Below are positions 24,250 through 33,176 of a stretch of 64,000 nt of DNA, piece after piece. A program made the translations under genes and the position numbers. Origin of the DNA: Hahella sp. KA22 (GTDB lineage Bacteria > Pseudomonadota > Gammaproteobacteria > Pseudomonadales > Oleiphilaceae); contig NZ_CP035490.1 of assembly GCF_004135205.1 (NCBI RefSeq), positions 2,187,501 through 2,251,500 of the forward strand, given 5' to 3'. The first letter of the stretch is position 1, and the number at the start of each line of letters is the position of its first letter. Under the pieces are notes generated by a model. That model was given only the letters and a program-made list of their open reading frames with translations, did not search any database and was not told the DNA's origin.

Positions 24250-24505
24250 TAGGCGCAATTACCAGGGCGGGATATCCAAGGTGGGAAGCGGAGAGAAGCT
24301 TCTTTCCGTGAGTCAGTCGTTTGTGAAAGCAACGTGATTGACAGCTATTGAAGCGGAGCCATACTTGAAGATGGTAGATCGACCCTCTATAGCTTGGTTC
24401 AAAGAAGGCTGTCTGCTCACAAGGGTGGACGCTCCCTGTCTATTGCAACGCCGTTCCCGCTTGATTATGGTCTCCAGTCTCAGAATCAAGCGCCGGAACA
24501 CATAC

Positions 24506-26128
24506 GTGACAGACTCTCAACAAAAACTCATTCAAGAACTCATTTGCGATATCTTCAGAGCTTCCGCCGAGGAACAAGAAAAGGAAGGAAGCCAATACGA
24601 AATTATTCAGACGCTTCACGCGTTGGAGCAACTCGCAGACAACGAGAGGCATCTGCTTCAGGAACTGGTGGACATTTCGCTTGTAACTAATCTGCCTTAC
24701 GAAAGCGAAGCGATCGCCAATATTCTGTTCATGTCGCTTTTGGCCGTCCTGAACGTTGTGGCCGACAATTGTCCAGCCCGTGACAGATTTGTTGAGATAA
24801 ATCAATGGATTGACGGTCGCTTGATGCTCGCGCTCCAGGACGATGTTGACGTAACGCTGATTCGCAAAGTCATTCAATGCGCCACCTACGCCAGATTCGA
24901 AATAGGCGAAGAAGTCATTGCGCAATTAAACAGTAGAGTGAGCCAGGATTATCCGCCCGTCATTGGAACCCCCACTATGAAATCGCTGATCGAGGCGATG
25001 CGTATGATCATTAGGGATAATCAGTGCCAGACCGAATGGGACCTGCTGCATACGCTGACCCACTTAGGCGCTCAAATGCCGGAAGGGGCGGCGGCTCTAT
25101 ATGTGGGAGCCCTGTTGCACCTTGAAGCGCCATGGCGGGATTGCGCCGTCATGCTCACCATAGATCCCGTTCGTAAAGTTCGGGAAAGCGCCATAGGCGC
25201 ATGGCTGCAGCAGGAGTGCCAAGCGCTCGCCAACGAAGCTGATCTGGCGCGACTGGTTGCGGCTAGGAAGTGGTTGCCAGAACCTGAAAGGCAGTTTGTC
25301 GACGCCATCATCAAAGACCTGCAACGCCTGCGCATAGGCGGAATAGTCGCACAAACGACAAAGGCTCAGGTGTGCGAGTGTTACGTATCGCCATTCGACT
25401 CACTGGGTGCGTTTTATATATCGCTTGTGCTGTGGTTTGAAGGAAGCTGGAAAATCTGGAGCGCCCGTCTACAGCAGGGAGAAGGGGTCACTAAGGGCGG
25501 CTTGCTGACGTTCCCTGACCGTGAGGAATTGGACAGACAGATTGCGCATGGTATCCGCCATTTGCGTCTGGAGACGACGCCACTCAAGACGATACAAGCC
25601 GTTCTCCGTCATTTTCTGCTGTATAACAGAGAATCTGGAAGCTTACCAGCCCCTGAGCTACTTTGGTTGATCAGTCATGTAGAGGGAGAGTGGTCGTCGC
25701 CAGAGTCAATGAACTGTGAGGAGATAGCGGATGCTCTGGAAGATGTTGGAGAACTGCCCGCTGATCAGTGGGACTTCGCCAAGGATATGCGCCAGCTGGC
25801 TCATTCATGGATAAGACCCGAGTGGACCAGAGAACACCCCTCCAGCGAGGCGTTGATCGAGGAGCGCTTTGAGGCTCAGCGGGATATATGGCGGGAGCGT
25901 TTCCTATTGTCCGCGTACTTCCTTCAACAACAGTCGAAAAGTCCGAAAGAAATCGAATTGTTAAGGCAAGCCGCAGCCGGTATCGCCGCTGGCAAACCCC
26001 TAACAAGTGTTTCCTTCATCAGGGAAATGACGGAAGCAGCCTTTCATTGGGAGGGGACGCCAATTCAATGGGAAGAAATGCCTCTGGGAGAGATGGCGCG
26101 CTTCCACCGCCAGATTTATCAGGACTGA
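24506..26128 (+). CDS. Unrecognised 540-aa helical protein in IS-linked cargo
   Basis: No family recognised. Largely alpha-helical with HEAT/ARM-like alternation (LIQELICDIFRASAEEQEK, LIRKVIQCATYARFEIGEEV, MKSLIEAMRMIIRDNQ). A less repetitive C-terminal half contains FYISLVLWFEGSWKIW. There is no signal peptide or clear membrane helix. Start uncertain: GTG 24506 has CCGGAAC upstream; the frame is open to a TTG at 24338, close to the IS end. It is the first of three co-oriented cargo genes inserted in the deacetylase gene. GC content is a little below the T3SS genes. Confidence 0.6.
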   Translation: MTDSQQKLIQELICDIFRASAEEQEKEGSQYEIIQTLHALEQLADNERHLLQELVDISLVTNLPYESEAIANILFMSLLAVLNVVADNCPARDRFVEINQWIDGRLMLALQDDVDVTLIRKVIQCATYARFEIGEEVIAQLNSRVSQDYPPVIGTPTMKSLIEAMRMIIRDNQCQTEWDLLHTLTHLGAQMPEGAAALYVGALLHLEAPWRDCAVMLTIDPVRKVRESAIGAWLQQECQALANEADLARLVAARKWLPEPERQFVDAIIKDLQRLRIGGIVAQTTKAQVCECYVSPFDSLGAFYISLVLWFEGSWKIWSARLQQGEGVTKGGLLTFPDREELDRQIAHGIRHLRLETTPLKTIQAVLRHFLLYNRESGSLPAPELLWLISHVEGEWSSPESMNCEEIADALEDVGELPADQWDFAKDMRQLAHSWIRPEWTREHPSSEALIEERFEAQRDIWRERFLLSAYFLQQQSKSPKEIELLRQAAAGIAAGKPLTSVSFIREMTEAAFHWEGTPIQWEEMPLGEMARFHRQIYQD

Positions 26129-26154
26129 TGATTCAACAGTAATAATTACCCAAG

Positions 26155-26209
26155 GACTCCCCCGTAGACCACATGGCATAACCCCTCTGGCGCCTTGTGT
26201 AGGGGAGTC
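26155..26209 (+). terminator. Inverted repeat GACTCCCC / GGGGAGTC after cargo gene 1
   Basis: Perfect 8-bp arms 39 bp apart, 27 bp after the stop of the first cargo gene; GGCTTTGTTAA follows. Possibly a long-loop terminator. The remaining bases up to 26395 contain no gene, only the ribosome site AAGGATTAATT for the next one. Confidence 0.35.
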
Positions 26210-26395
26210 GGCTTTGTTAACTTTTGTTTCAGCTATAAGCAATTTTCATTGCGCACAACTCAATACTATTCGCCGCCACCATAACCTCGTCCCGGCTCTA
26301 TGCCGCTGGGTGCCCTCGCCTGTTTGCCGGAGCGGGGAGCCTGTTGGGCTGAAGACCAACTATCAATATGACACAAGGAATTTTAAGGATTAATT

Positions 26396-27706
26396 ATGAG
26401 TCAAGCCTCTTCCAACTTTACCCGGGTCGGCGTTCCTGGCGCGGGAAAACCGGTTTATGCCGTCGGGCGAGCCGCCCGTGCTTATGTTGATATACAAGAA
26501 CTGTGTAAAAAGGGCAATTACTGGGCCACCATGGTGCAGAATGAACTTGTTCGGCTGACATCCGGCAAGCTGGGACACAACCATGTTTACGTCAAGCGCC
26601 AGACTTTTCCCGGTGGAGTGGAGACCTTTTTCCTCAAGTTGCCCGGCTGTGAGGCGACGGTTAAAGAGCTTCCCGGCGGCTATTACATTGCGCATCTTGA
26701 AGTAAATGACGATTACTTTGCGCTTCAGGAAAAGGGCGCTAAGCCCGGAATGCATTATGCCTATAAAAAGCCAGACAGTACCTGGGCATTCAAGTTTCTT
26801 AATAAAGCTCAGCTCGCCATTAAGGATCGTATTTTCAATCTGCAGGCCGGATTGCCCAATTCCCATTCCATGGATGCCGCTGATAACGCCCTGGTGAGTA
26901 TTGGCGCGCCCGAAGAAGAAATTTTGACTGCGGTAGATCTGGGCTTGGCTCATATAAAGAACAGCCCTTTCAACGACAACAAGGTCGGTGACTACGGCTT
27001 CAACTTGATGTATACCCCAGGCACAGGGGACAAAGGAAAAGTGGGCGGATGCATTAGCCTCAGGGAGGCCCTGAATCCCGAGTATGTCGAGCGCCTGATG
27101 GAAACGTCCTATATACTTGCCGATGCAATGCAGCAGGCGGAAAAAGCGGGCGTCAAGGTCGCTTGGGTCTCCCACGAAGCCGGCTCGGCCTATCTCACTC
27201 AGGCCATGAGCATCGTCCGCAGTCGCGGGCTTATGTTAAGCAAGCAAACCATTTACCTGAGTCGCCCCTTGACCAACCCGGACAAAGCCTACAATTTAAG
27301 CCAGGAATTGGGCATGACGTTGAACGCCAAGCTTTCCCACAACAACTTCAATAACCTGAATGAGCTGGCGGCCGGGGCGGGAAATCTTTGGGGCGTTACC
27401 ACCAGCATCAAGCGCCTGAGGAAAGACGACAGCTACAAGGCTTTCGACTACTGTAAAGAGGTATGGGGGTCGATCGGCTCCGCCGGTAATGTGTGGAAAA
27501 TAGGCGTGGCGGTGACTTCCGGCGTCGCCGCGTACTATGGCGGCCTCTCGGCTGTCGTCACAGCCGTTGGTGCAGGCGCAGGGGTGACGGTGCCCTTCCT
27601 TGTCGACAATATGCGCTCGATGGCGCAATGGCCGAGCAATCAGGCGGCGATTGAGGGGATGGTCAAACCGAAACTGGAAGCCTGGATAGCAGGATTTAGA
27701 AAGTAA
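26396..27706 (+). CDS. Unrecognised 436-aa protein, candidate toxin/effector with C-terminal hydrophobic hairpin
   Basis: No family recognised with certainty. The central part looks enzymatic (alpha/beta pattern): ADAMQQAEKAGVKVAWVSHE followed by AGSAYLTQAMSIVRSRGL and QTIYLSRPLTNPD. A His-Glu-Ala-Gly turn stands where many hydrolases carry GxSxG, but no Ser nucleophile is there. C-terminal residues ~358-400 are Gly/Ala/Val-rich and hydrophobic (IGVAVTSGVAAYYGGLSAVV), suggesting membrane insertion. A good ribosome site (AAGGATTAATTATG) precedes it. The next gene is 35 bp downstream; the pair could be toxin and immunity, but this is only a guess from layout. Confidence 0.55.
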   Translation: MSQASSNFTRVGVPGAGKPVYAVGRAARAYVDIQELCKKGNYWATMVQNELVRLTSGKLGHNHVYVKRQTFPGGVETFFLKLPGCEATVKELPGGYYIAHLEVNDDYFALQEKGAKPGMHYAYKKPDSTWAFKFLNKAQLAIKDRIFNLQAGLPNSHSMDAADNALVSIGAPEEEILTAVDLGLAHIKNSPFNDNKVGDYGFNLMYTPGTGDKGKVGGCISLREALNPEYVERLMETSYILADAMQQAEKAGVKVAWVSHEAGSAYLTQAMSIVRSRGLMLSKQTIYLSRPLTNPDKAYNLSQELGMTLNAKLSHNNFNNLNELAAGAGNLWGVTTSIKRLRKDDSYKAFDYCKEVWGSIGSAGNVWKIGVAVTSGVAAYYGGLSAVVTAVGAGAGVTVPFLVDNMRSMAQWPSNQAAIEGMVKPKLEAWIAGFRK

Positions 27707-27740
27707 CGCCTAACGCTATGATAGGCGGGAGAATGTAACG

Positions 27741-28838
27741 ATGGGTTTTTTCAATCGGAAGCAAAAAGAAAGCGGGCCTTGTATTCCCATAGGGCCTAAT
27801 TTTAAAAGCGCGAAGCGGGAAAGCACGCTTTTGTCCGGCTCGAAGTTGTCGGTTTGCTTGAACCGGCATACGCCAATCGTGCCTTCCGAGCCACAAGTAA
27901 AGCCAAAACAGAGCTACAACATATTTACCGATGCGGCGTACAAGAAGGAAATTGCCTCTGATTTTGAATACTTTCGGCTGTTGACGTGGTGCGGGAAGTT
28001 TCGGAAGGCGGTTTTTTCCAGCTATGTTGGCCACCTGGAATTGGCGGTGACCGTCAAGAAGCGCCCCCCCTGCGCTCGGGATAAGTCGCTTTTAATTCCC
28101 TGTGCGTTTGAAAGCTATGTATTGAGTGAAATTACAAGAAATTATGGTCATGACTTTTATCACGGTAAAAGTACCTATGAAGCGCCATACAACTGGCAAG
28201 TTCACGACCATCTGCCTGTTCCCTCTATGAGTTACGAGTTGCGTCCAGTGATGGGCCCTGATCATTCTCGAAGAGTGTACTTTGAGTTTTCCCTTGATCA
28301 CGATGTTTGCGTTTTATTTAATTTCGGGTTTGGTCAGTATGAGCCCGGAAGTCTTTCTCAAAAGGACGCTGCGATTTCTCCCGAACCTCTTTACGAGTTG
28401 ACTTGGCAGATCATCAACAGCATCACCTTGGAGCCTTCTGCGTCCTTGAGGGAAGAGATCGAAAAAATAAAGCGGAGTTACCCCGACTCCAAACTGAGCC
28501 AGGATGTCAAGCCCCTGAAATGGAGTACGCCGGAGCAAGACGCCGAGTGGGAGGAATATCAAAGACAGGAAGCGGAAAGAAAGCAGCGTTTTAAGGAAAT
28601 AAGAGAGGAAGGGAACAAGCCTGAAGTGAGGGCGCTGGAAGAGAAGTTGATGAACGCCTCGGCGGAAGAGCTTACTCGACTGATGGAGCAGGCGATGGAA
28701 GAGGAGAGGAACAATCCAGATGCTAAGCCGCTTATGGTTGAATTTACCGCCGAAGAACTCGCTCAATTTATGGACGTGCCGCCGGAAGAGGAAAAGAAGC
28801 AATCCGACGCGGACGCGAAGAATAAAGACCGGGGCTAG
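27741..28838 (+). CDS. Unrecognised 365-aa cytoplasmic protein with charged C-terminal coiled region
   Basis: No family recognised. Begins MGFFNRKQKESG, has a mixed alpha/beta middle (YFEFSLDHDVCVLFNFGFGQ) and a highly charged C-terminal third (EEYQRQEAERKQRFKEIREE), ending in Asp/Lys-rich sequence. No signal peptide or membrane helix. GGGAG lies 9 bp before ATG 27741. Separated by 35 bp from the preceding 436-aa gene, so probably one transcript. Last gene of the cargo before the solitary IS end. Confidence 0.55.
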   Translation: MGFFNRKQKESGPCIPIGPNFKSAKRESTLLSGSKLSVCLNRHTPIVPSEPQVKPKQSYNIFTDAAYKKEIASDFEYFRLLTWCGKFRKAVFSSYVGHLELAVTVKKRPPCARDKSLLIPCAFESYVLSEITRNYGHDFYHGKSTYEAPYNWQVHDHLPVPSMSYELRPVMGPDHSRRVYFEFSLDHDVCVLFNFGFGQYEPGSLSQKDAAISPEPLYELTWQIINSITLEPSASLREEIEKIKRSYPDSKLSQDVKPLKWSTPEQDAEWEEYQRQEAERKQRFKEIREEGNKPEVRALEEKLMNASAEELTRLMEQAMEEERNNPDAKPLMVEFTAEELAQFMDVPPEEEKKQSDADAKNKDRG

Positions 28839-29001
28839 CCTTGTTTCCTCCCATTCGGTCTAGTCGAGTTATGGATAGGATGAACGGCAAATGCCCATCT
28901 CTGGGCTTGCCACGTTTCACCTAATATCTCTTCAATGATGCCCAACCAGTAGGACCACTCCCTGAGGCCTGTCCGGCTAACGCCGAGTACAGGCTTTATT
29001 T

Positions 29002-29035
29002 TCTCAGAACGTGTTCACGATCTTCTGAGTAACAA
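29002..29035. repeat. Solitary 34-bp IS end (direct copy of 23404-23437)
   Basis: Exact 34-bp repeat of the left end of the IS at 23404, containing the 19-bp terminal repeat, in the same orientation. Its outer side faces the cargo and its inner side abuts the deacetylase coding sequence. It is therefore the remnant of a second IS copy, or a product of IS-mediated deletion. Confidence 0.85.
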
Positions 29036-29445
29036 TCTCTGAAGGCATGGTGGAAGCCGCCTCCCAAGTTGAAAACAATTGCCTCTTCCTCAATGGCTTT
29101 ACGGGCGGCGGTGATGGTTCCCGCCACGGCGTATTTGGCGGGGGTGAGCAAGCCTTTTTGTAGTAGTGAGGCTGGCAGCCATTGCACCAGTGAACTTTCC
29201 ACCACTCTGCTGATAGCGGCTGCCTGATTCAGGGACGCCAGATATTCGTGAGAATGCGCCAGACCGAGTGTTTCCAGTGAAACCGGCGCGTTGATCTGGA
29301 GCCTGTTTCTGGCGAGATCGTCGCCGAAGCGTTGTATAAGAACGCCCCAGGCCCGGCTGTATTTTTTGACGTCAAATGGATGCAGCGCGGCGATGCCTGG
29401 GAGCTGAAAATCGTAGTGAGGGGAATAAGCGAGCAATGTTTTCAC
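29036..29445 (-). pseudogene. Histone-deacetylase-like gene, N-terminal fragment
   Basis: Encodes the first ~136 residues of an HDAC-family hydrolase: LLAYSPHYDFQLPG, then LGLAHSHEYLASLNQ, KYAVAGTITAARKAIEEEA and VFNLGGGFHHAFRD with the conserved His pair. The frame then runs into the IS remnant and is lost. Start is GTG 29445 without a strong ribosome site. The C-terminal fragment is at 23146-23403. The fragments cannot make an active enzyme because the central metal-ligand region is absent. Confidence 0.8.
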
Positions 29446-29509
29446 GAGTGCAGGACGTGTTTTTGTTGTCAGGGGCTCCTATTCTACTGTCCAGACATTT
29501 CTGCGTCGC

Positions 29510-30304
29510 TTATTCATCCCGCATGTATTTCTCCAGCAGATAATCTCCCGCTTCCTCCCGTGATTGCGCCAGAGAGTTCCAAAGGGCTTCAGCGTCCTGC
29601 CCGCGTTCTTCGTAGAATTTGTGGGAGGTGACCAGATACCAGTCGGAGATGAGAAAGGGTTCCGGGAGGGTCGTGATCGCGTCGCTGAGCCCCATGTTTC
29701 TCGCCAGGGTGCGGCCAATGGACTGGTCGATGACATAGCCGTCGAGCCGGTTACGGGTGAGAAGCTCGAAGCCGATATCTGGCGTCAGGCTGCTGGGCGC
29801 CAGAACGCCCATCTTTTCCAGCTTTTGATAAGCGACGTAGCCGACAGGCGCGCCGACGCCAAACTTGAGTCCCCGAAACTCCCCATTGCTGTATTGGAGT
29901 TTGCTGTCATTGGCGATGAAAATGGGATAGATAGAGCTCCACAGGCGTCGGTTGGCGTCCAGCTCGCCATTGATGTTGGGGTAAACGCCCCAGGCTTCCC
30001 GTTCTTTCAGCCAGATGGCGGCGAAAAGCGCATCCAGACGGTTTTCTTCCAGATCGCGAATGCAGCGCTTCCAGGGACGGCGGTAAAACTTATACTGCAG
30101 ACCGGCTCGCTCTGCAGCGAGATGAATCAGCTCCGGCAAGACGCCAGCCCGATCACGCAGGGCGTCCGCATCGGATAGAGAATAGGGGGGCATGGGATCT
30201 ATTTCATAGCAGATCCGAATGGGCGGCGGCTCCGCAAGTGCGGCTGGCGTCCACAATCCTTGTAACAGCAGCAGACCAATAGCCAGGACGGTGGACTTGG
30301 ACAT
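29510..30304 (-). CDS. Periplasmic solute-binding protein (SBP_bac_3 type)
   Basis: 264-aa exported protein. Signal peptide at 1-24 (TVLAIGLLLLQGLWTPAALA). The mature protein shows the family-3 amino-acid-binding fold: IRICYEIDPMPPYS, then LPELIHLAAERAGLQYKFYR, LEENRLDALFAAIW and NRLDGYVIDQSIG. No permease or ATPase genes are adjacent, so it may be an orphan sensor or receptor of the kind common in marine gammaproteobacteria, rather than part of an ABC importer. It lies between the broken deacetylase gene and the sctU end of the T3SS operon. Confidence 0.85.
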   Translation of the reverse strand: MSKSTVLAIGLLLLQGLWTPAALAEPPPIRICYEIDPMPPYSLSDADALRDRAGVLPELIHLAAERAGLQYKFYRRPWKRCIRDLEENRLDALFAAIWLKEREAWGVYPNINGELDANRRLWSSIYPIFIANDSKLQYSNGEFRGLKFGVGAPVGYVAYQKLEKMGVLAPSSLTPDIGFELLTRNRLDGYVIDQSIGRTLARNMGLSDAITTLPEPFLISDWYLVTSHKFYEERGQDAEALWNSLAQSREEAGDYLLEKYMRDE

Positions 30305-30415
30305 GACGCAGCTACATCAGTGAGGTTGGTTAATTAAGTTTAGAAGGAATCCTGCAAGGCGCCCAATAGTTAGGGCGTGAAAATGCATACTCAGCTGTTT
30401 TAGCTATTTCAGATA

Positions 30416-31471
30416 TCAGCGTTGCTGTTTCTGCTGATCGAGACTGTCCACCCACTGCAGTACCGCCGCAACGGCTTCAAACAGGTCAGGAGGCACGTAG
30501 TCGTTGACCTGGGCTCGTTTCCATAGTCCTCGGGCGAGCGGCACGTTTTCCATCATGGGGATGCCTTCTTCTTCGGCGATCTTACGGATGACCTTGGCCA
30601 TTTGATCCGCGCCTTTCACCATGACTTTGGGCACGTCCTCCACGCCTTTTTCATAGTAAATGCCGACGGCCAGGTGGGTGGGGTTGGTGACGATGGCGGA
30701 GCACTTCTTCACCTGCGCCGGAATAGACGTGTTCATCATTTCACGGTGAATCTGTTTGCGCTTGCCCTTGATTTCCGGGCTGCCCTCCATCTGTTTGTAT
30801 TCCCGTTTGACCTCGTCCTTACTCATTTTCTGCTGCTTGATAAACTGTTGTTTCTGGATGAAAAAGTCCGCCGCCGCGAGAGCGATGAAAGTAATGGCGG
30901 AATACAGAATGAGCTGTTTCAGCAATGTCCCGACAAAGTTCGGGATGCACTCCACTTCACAGTAGTGCAATCGGGCGGAGTCATTGAGGTTTTCCTTGAT
31001 CAGCATATAGACCAGATAGGACAACACGCCCACTTTGATCAGCGATTTGACGAACTCGATCAGGTTTTTAACGGAGAAGATTTTCTTGAAGCCTTCCACC
31101 GGATTGAGCTTCTTGAGGTCGGGCTTTAGCGACTCCACGGCGAACAGCGCGCCGACTTGCAGAAAGTTGGCCAGAATAGCGGAGACCATGACCACGCCGA
31201 TGGGCATCAGCGTCAGATAAATCAGCTCATGCAGCACATTGTCGACCACCATGGGCAGCGCTTCCAGAAATGGCCTGTCCATGTATTGCGCGGGCAGTTC
31301 GATCAGGACGCTCAAGTGCGATAGATAGGTGTCGGAGGTGGCCAGCAGCAACAGAAACATCGCGCAGATAGTGGCGGTGGACACCACGTCTTTACTATGG
31401 GCGACCTGGCCTTTTTTACGGGCGTCGCGGAGCTTTTTGGGGGTGGGCTTTTCGGTCTTTTCATCGCTCAT
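30416..31471 (-). CDS. sctU: Type III export switch protein SctU (YscU/FlhB-like)
   Basis: 351-aa export-apparatus protein with four N-terminal membrane helices and a cytoplasmic domain that autocleaves in NPTH (TNPTHLAVGIYYEKG, about residue 260) to switch substrate class from needle/rod to translocators. Starts MSDEKTEKPTPKKLRDARKK, the classic family opening. Last gene of the minus-strand sctN-U operon, 3 bp after sctT. The switching signal comes from SctP, encoded in the same operon. No clear terminator was seen downstream. Confidence 0.96.
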   Translation of the reverse strand: MSDEKTEKPTPKKLRDARKKGQVAHSKDVVSTATICAMFLLLLATSDTYLSHLSVLIELPAQYMDRPFLEALPMVVDNVLHELIYLTLMPIGVVMVSAILANFLQVGALFAVESLKPDLKKLNPVEGFKKIFSVKNLIEFVKSLIKVGVLSYLVYMLIKENLNDSARLHYCEVECIPNFVGTLLKQLILYSAITFIALAAADFFIQKQQFIKQQKMSKDEVKREYKQMEGSPEIKGKRKQIHREMMNTSIPAQVKKCSAIVTNPTHLAVGIYYEKGVEDVPKVMVKGADQMAKVIRKIAEEEGIPMMENVPLARGLWKRAQVNDYVPPDLFEAVAAVLQWVDSLDQQKQQR

Positions 31472-31474
31472 GCG

Positions 31475-32263
31475 TCATGACCCCCATAGCACGTTGAGCT
31501 GCTTGAACAGATCAAAGGTGCGCAGATAACGTTCGTCGAAAATACGCATCAACACGCCCACATAGAAAGTGAGCATCACCATGCACACCAGGCTTTTTAC
31601 CGGCATGGACAAGAAGAAAACATTGAGCTGGGGCGCGAAGCGGCTGACCAGGCCCAGGCCGAACTCCGCCAGAAACATGCAGGCGATCAGCGGGGCGGCG
31701 AACAACACCACGATACTCATGAAGTAATCCAGCTGGGCGAAGAAAAAGCCCGCCGCCGACAGCTCGATCCTTGGGAAAAATGAGAAGATCGGCCAGGCGT
31801 GATAACTGGCGTAAATAGCGCCCATCAGCGTGAGGAAGTTGCCTCCCAGAAAAAACAGGGTGGTGAAGGTCTGTACGAACAGAATGCCTACAGGGGAAGC
31901 CTGAGAACCGGTCAGCGGGTTCATGGCGCTGGCCATGGTGGAGCCGCGTTGGTTGTCGATAAAGAACCCCACCGCCTCCAGCGCCCAGAACGGCAGCGCC
32001 GCCAGCCAGCCAAGACAGAATCCGATGATCACTTCCTTGAAAATAATGAGCGCGTACATAAACGGCTCCATGGTTTCCGGCTTATAGCCTTCGTCCACTA
32101 TTGGAAACAGAAACAGGGATAAACTGAGCACTACGCCGTTGCGGATCAAGGTGCCGCCGAAGAAGCTTTTGCTCAGGAACGGCATGACCGACATGGCCGC
32201 CAGCAGACGCGGCACGGTGAACATGAACAGCGTCAGCGTGTCGCTCATCAGATGGGTCATCAT
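31475..32263 (-). CDS. sctT: Export-gate protein SctT (YscT)
   Basis: 262-aa inner-membrane component of the export gate, FliR-like, with about six to eight hydrophobic helices (LSLFLFPIVDEGY, FLGGNFLTLMGAIYASYHAWPI, LVCMVMLTFYVGVLM). The start overlaps the sctS stop by 4 bp. Confidence 0.94.
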   Translation of the reverse strand: MMTHLMSDTLTLFMFTVPRLLAAMSVMPFLSKSFFGGTLIRNGVVLSLSLFLFPIVDEGYKPETMEPFMYALIIFKEVIIGFCLGWLAALPFWALEAVGFFIDNQRGSTMASAMNPLTGSQASPVGILFVQTFTTLFFLGGNFLTLMGAIYASYHAWPIFSFFPRIELSAAGFFFAQLDYFMSIVVLFAAPLIACMFLAEFGLGLVSRFAPQLNVFFLSMPVKSLVCMVMLTFYVGVLMRIFDERYLRTFDLFKQLNVLWGS

Positions 32264-32532
32264 GAGGGGCCGATCAACTCAATGTGGTCAAGGATGTTCA
32301 TGGAAAAATGGTAGATTTCAATGCCCAGCCAGCGCGCGGTGAGCATGATGGTGATGGACACCGCAATCAGCTTGATGGCGAAGGACAGGGTCTGATCCTG
32401 AATCTGGGTCAACGACTGCACCAGGCTCACCAGCGTGCCCACCACCGCCGCGACGATGACGGTGGGCATCGACAGCACCAGCACCAACATCAGCAGCTGA
32501 CTGGCGTAATGAATGACTTCCGCTTCGCTCAT
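32260..32532 (-). CDS. sctS: Export-gate protein SctS (YscS)
   Basis: 90-aa, two-helix FliQ-like protein of the export gate: VIHYASQLLMLVLVLSMPTV, then VSLVQSLTQIQDQTLSFAIK, the conserved family core. Overlaps sctR and sctT by 4 bp each. Confidence 0.95.
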   Translation of the reverse strand: MSEAEVIHYASQLLMLVLVLSMPTVIVAAVVGTLVSLVQSLTQIQDQTLSFAIKLIAVSITIMLTARWLGIEIYHFSMNILDHIELIGPS

Positions 32533-33176
32533 TGGTAACTCAACACCAGGCCATGGGTTAATCGGGTCCAGCCGTCCAGAAGCACGAACAGGAGTAATTT
32601 AAAGGGCAGGGAGATCGTCATCGGCGACACCATCATCATCCCCATGGCCAGCAGGATGTTGGAGACGATCAGGTCGATGGCGATAAAGGGCAGGTACAGC
32701 AGAAAGCCGATTTCAAATGCGGATTTAAGCTCGCTGATGGTGAAAGACGGCACCAGCACCAGCATGCTGTTGGTGTCGAGGCGCGCCGCATATTCTTTCG
32801 GCCACAGGGTTTCCGCGCTTTCCAGAAAGAACCCGCGCTCCTTTTCGGAAGAGTGCTTGGTCAGAAAGTCGGACATGGGATTAATGGCGCTGTTGGCCAG
32901 TTCCTTGAGCGACTCCGACTGACTCATGTCGAAGCCTTTTTCTTTCACGGTGTCCGCAATCTGATAGCCCACCGGCGCCATGATGTAGATCGACAGCACA
33001 ATGGCCAGCCCGTACAGCGCCATGTTGGGTGGAATCTGCTGGATGCCGAGAGCGTTGCGCAGCAAACTGAACACGACGGCGAGCTTGATGAAGGAGGTGG
33101 TCATGATGGCGATGAACGGGATCAGCGACAGCAGGACCAGTGTCCCGATAAGAGGAATCGCCTGTATATCAGTCAT
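32529..33176 (-). CDS. sctR: Export-gate protein SctR (YscR)
   Basis: 215-aa FliP-like export-gate protein. Conserved ATSFIKLAVVFSLLRNALG-like helix (MTTSFIKLAVVFSLLRNALG), IQQIPPNMALYGLAIVLS and the C-terminal ILLAMGMMMVSPMTISLPFK. Overlaps the sctQ stop by 8 bp and sctS by 4 bp. Confidence 0.96.
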   Translation of the reverse strand: MTDIQAIPLIGTLVLLSLIPFIAIMTTSFIKLAVVFSLLRNALGIQQIPPNMALYGLAIVLSIYIMAPVGYQIADTVKEKGFDMSQSESLKELANSAINPMSDFLTKHSSEKERGFFLESAETLWPKEYAARLDTNSMLVLVPSFTISELKSAFEIGFLLYLPFIAIDLIVSNILLAMGMMMVSPMTISLPFKLLLFVLLDGWTRLTHGLVLSYQ

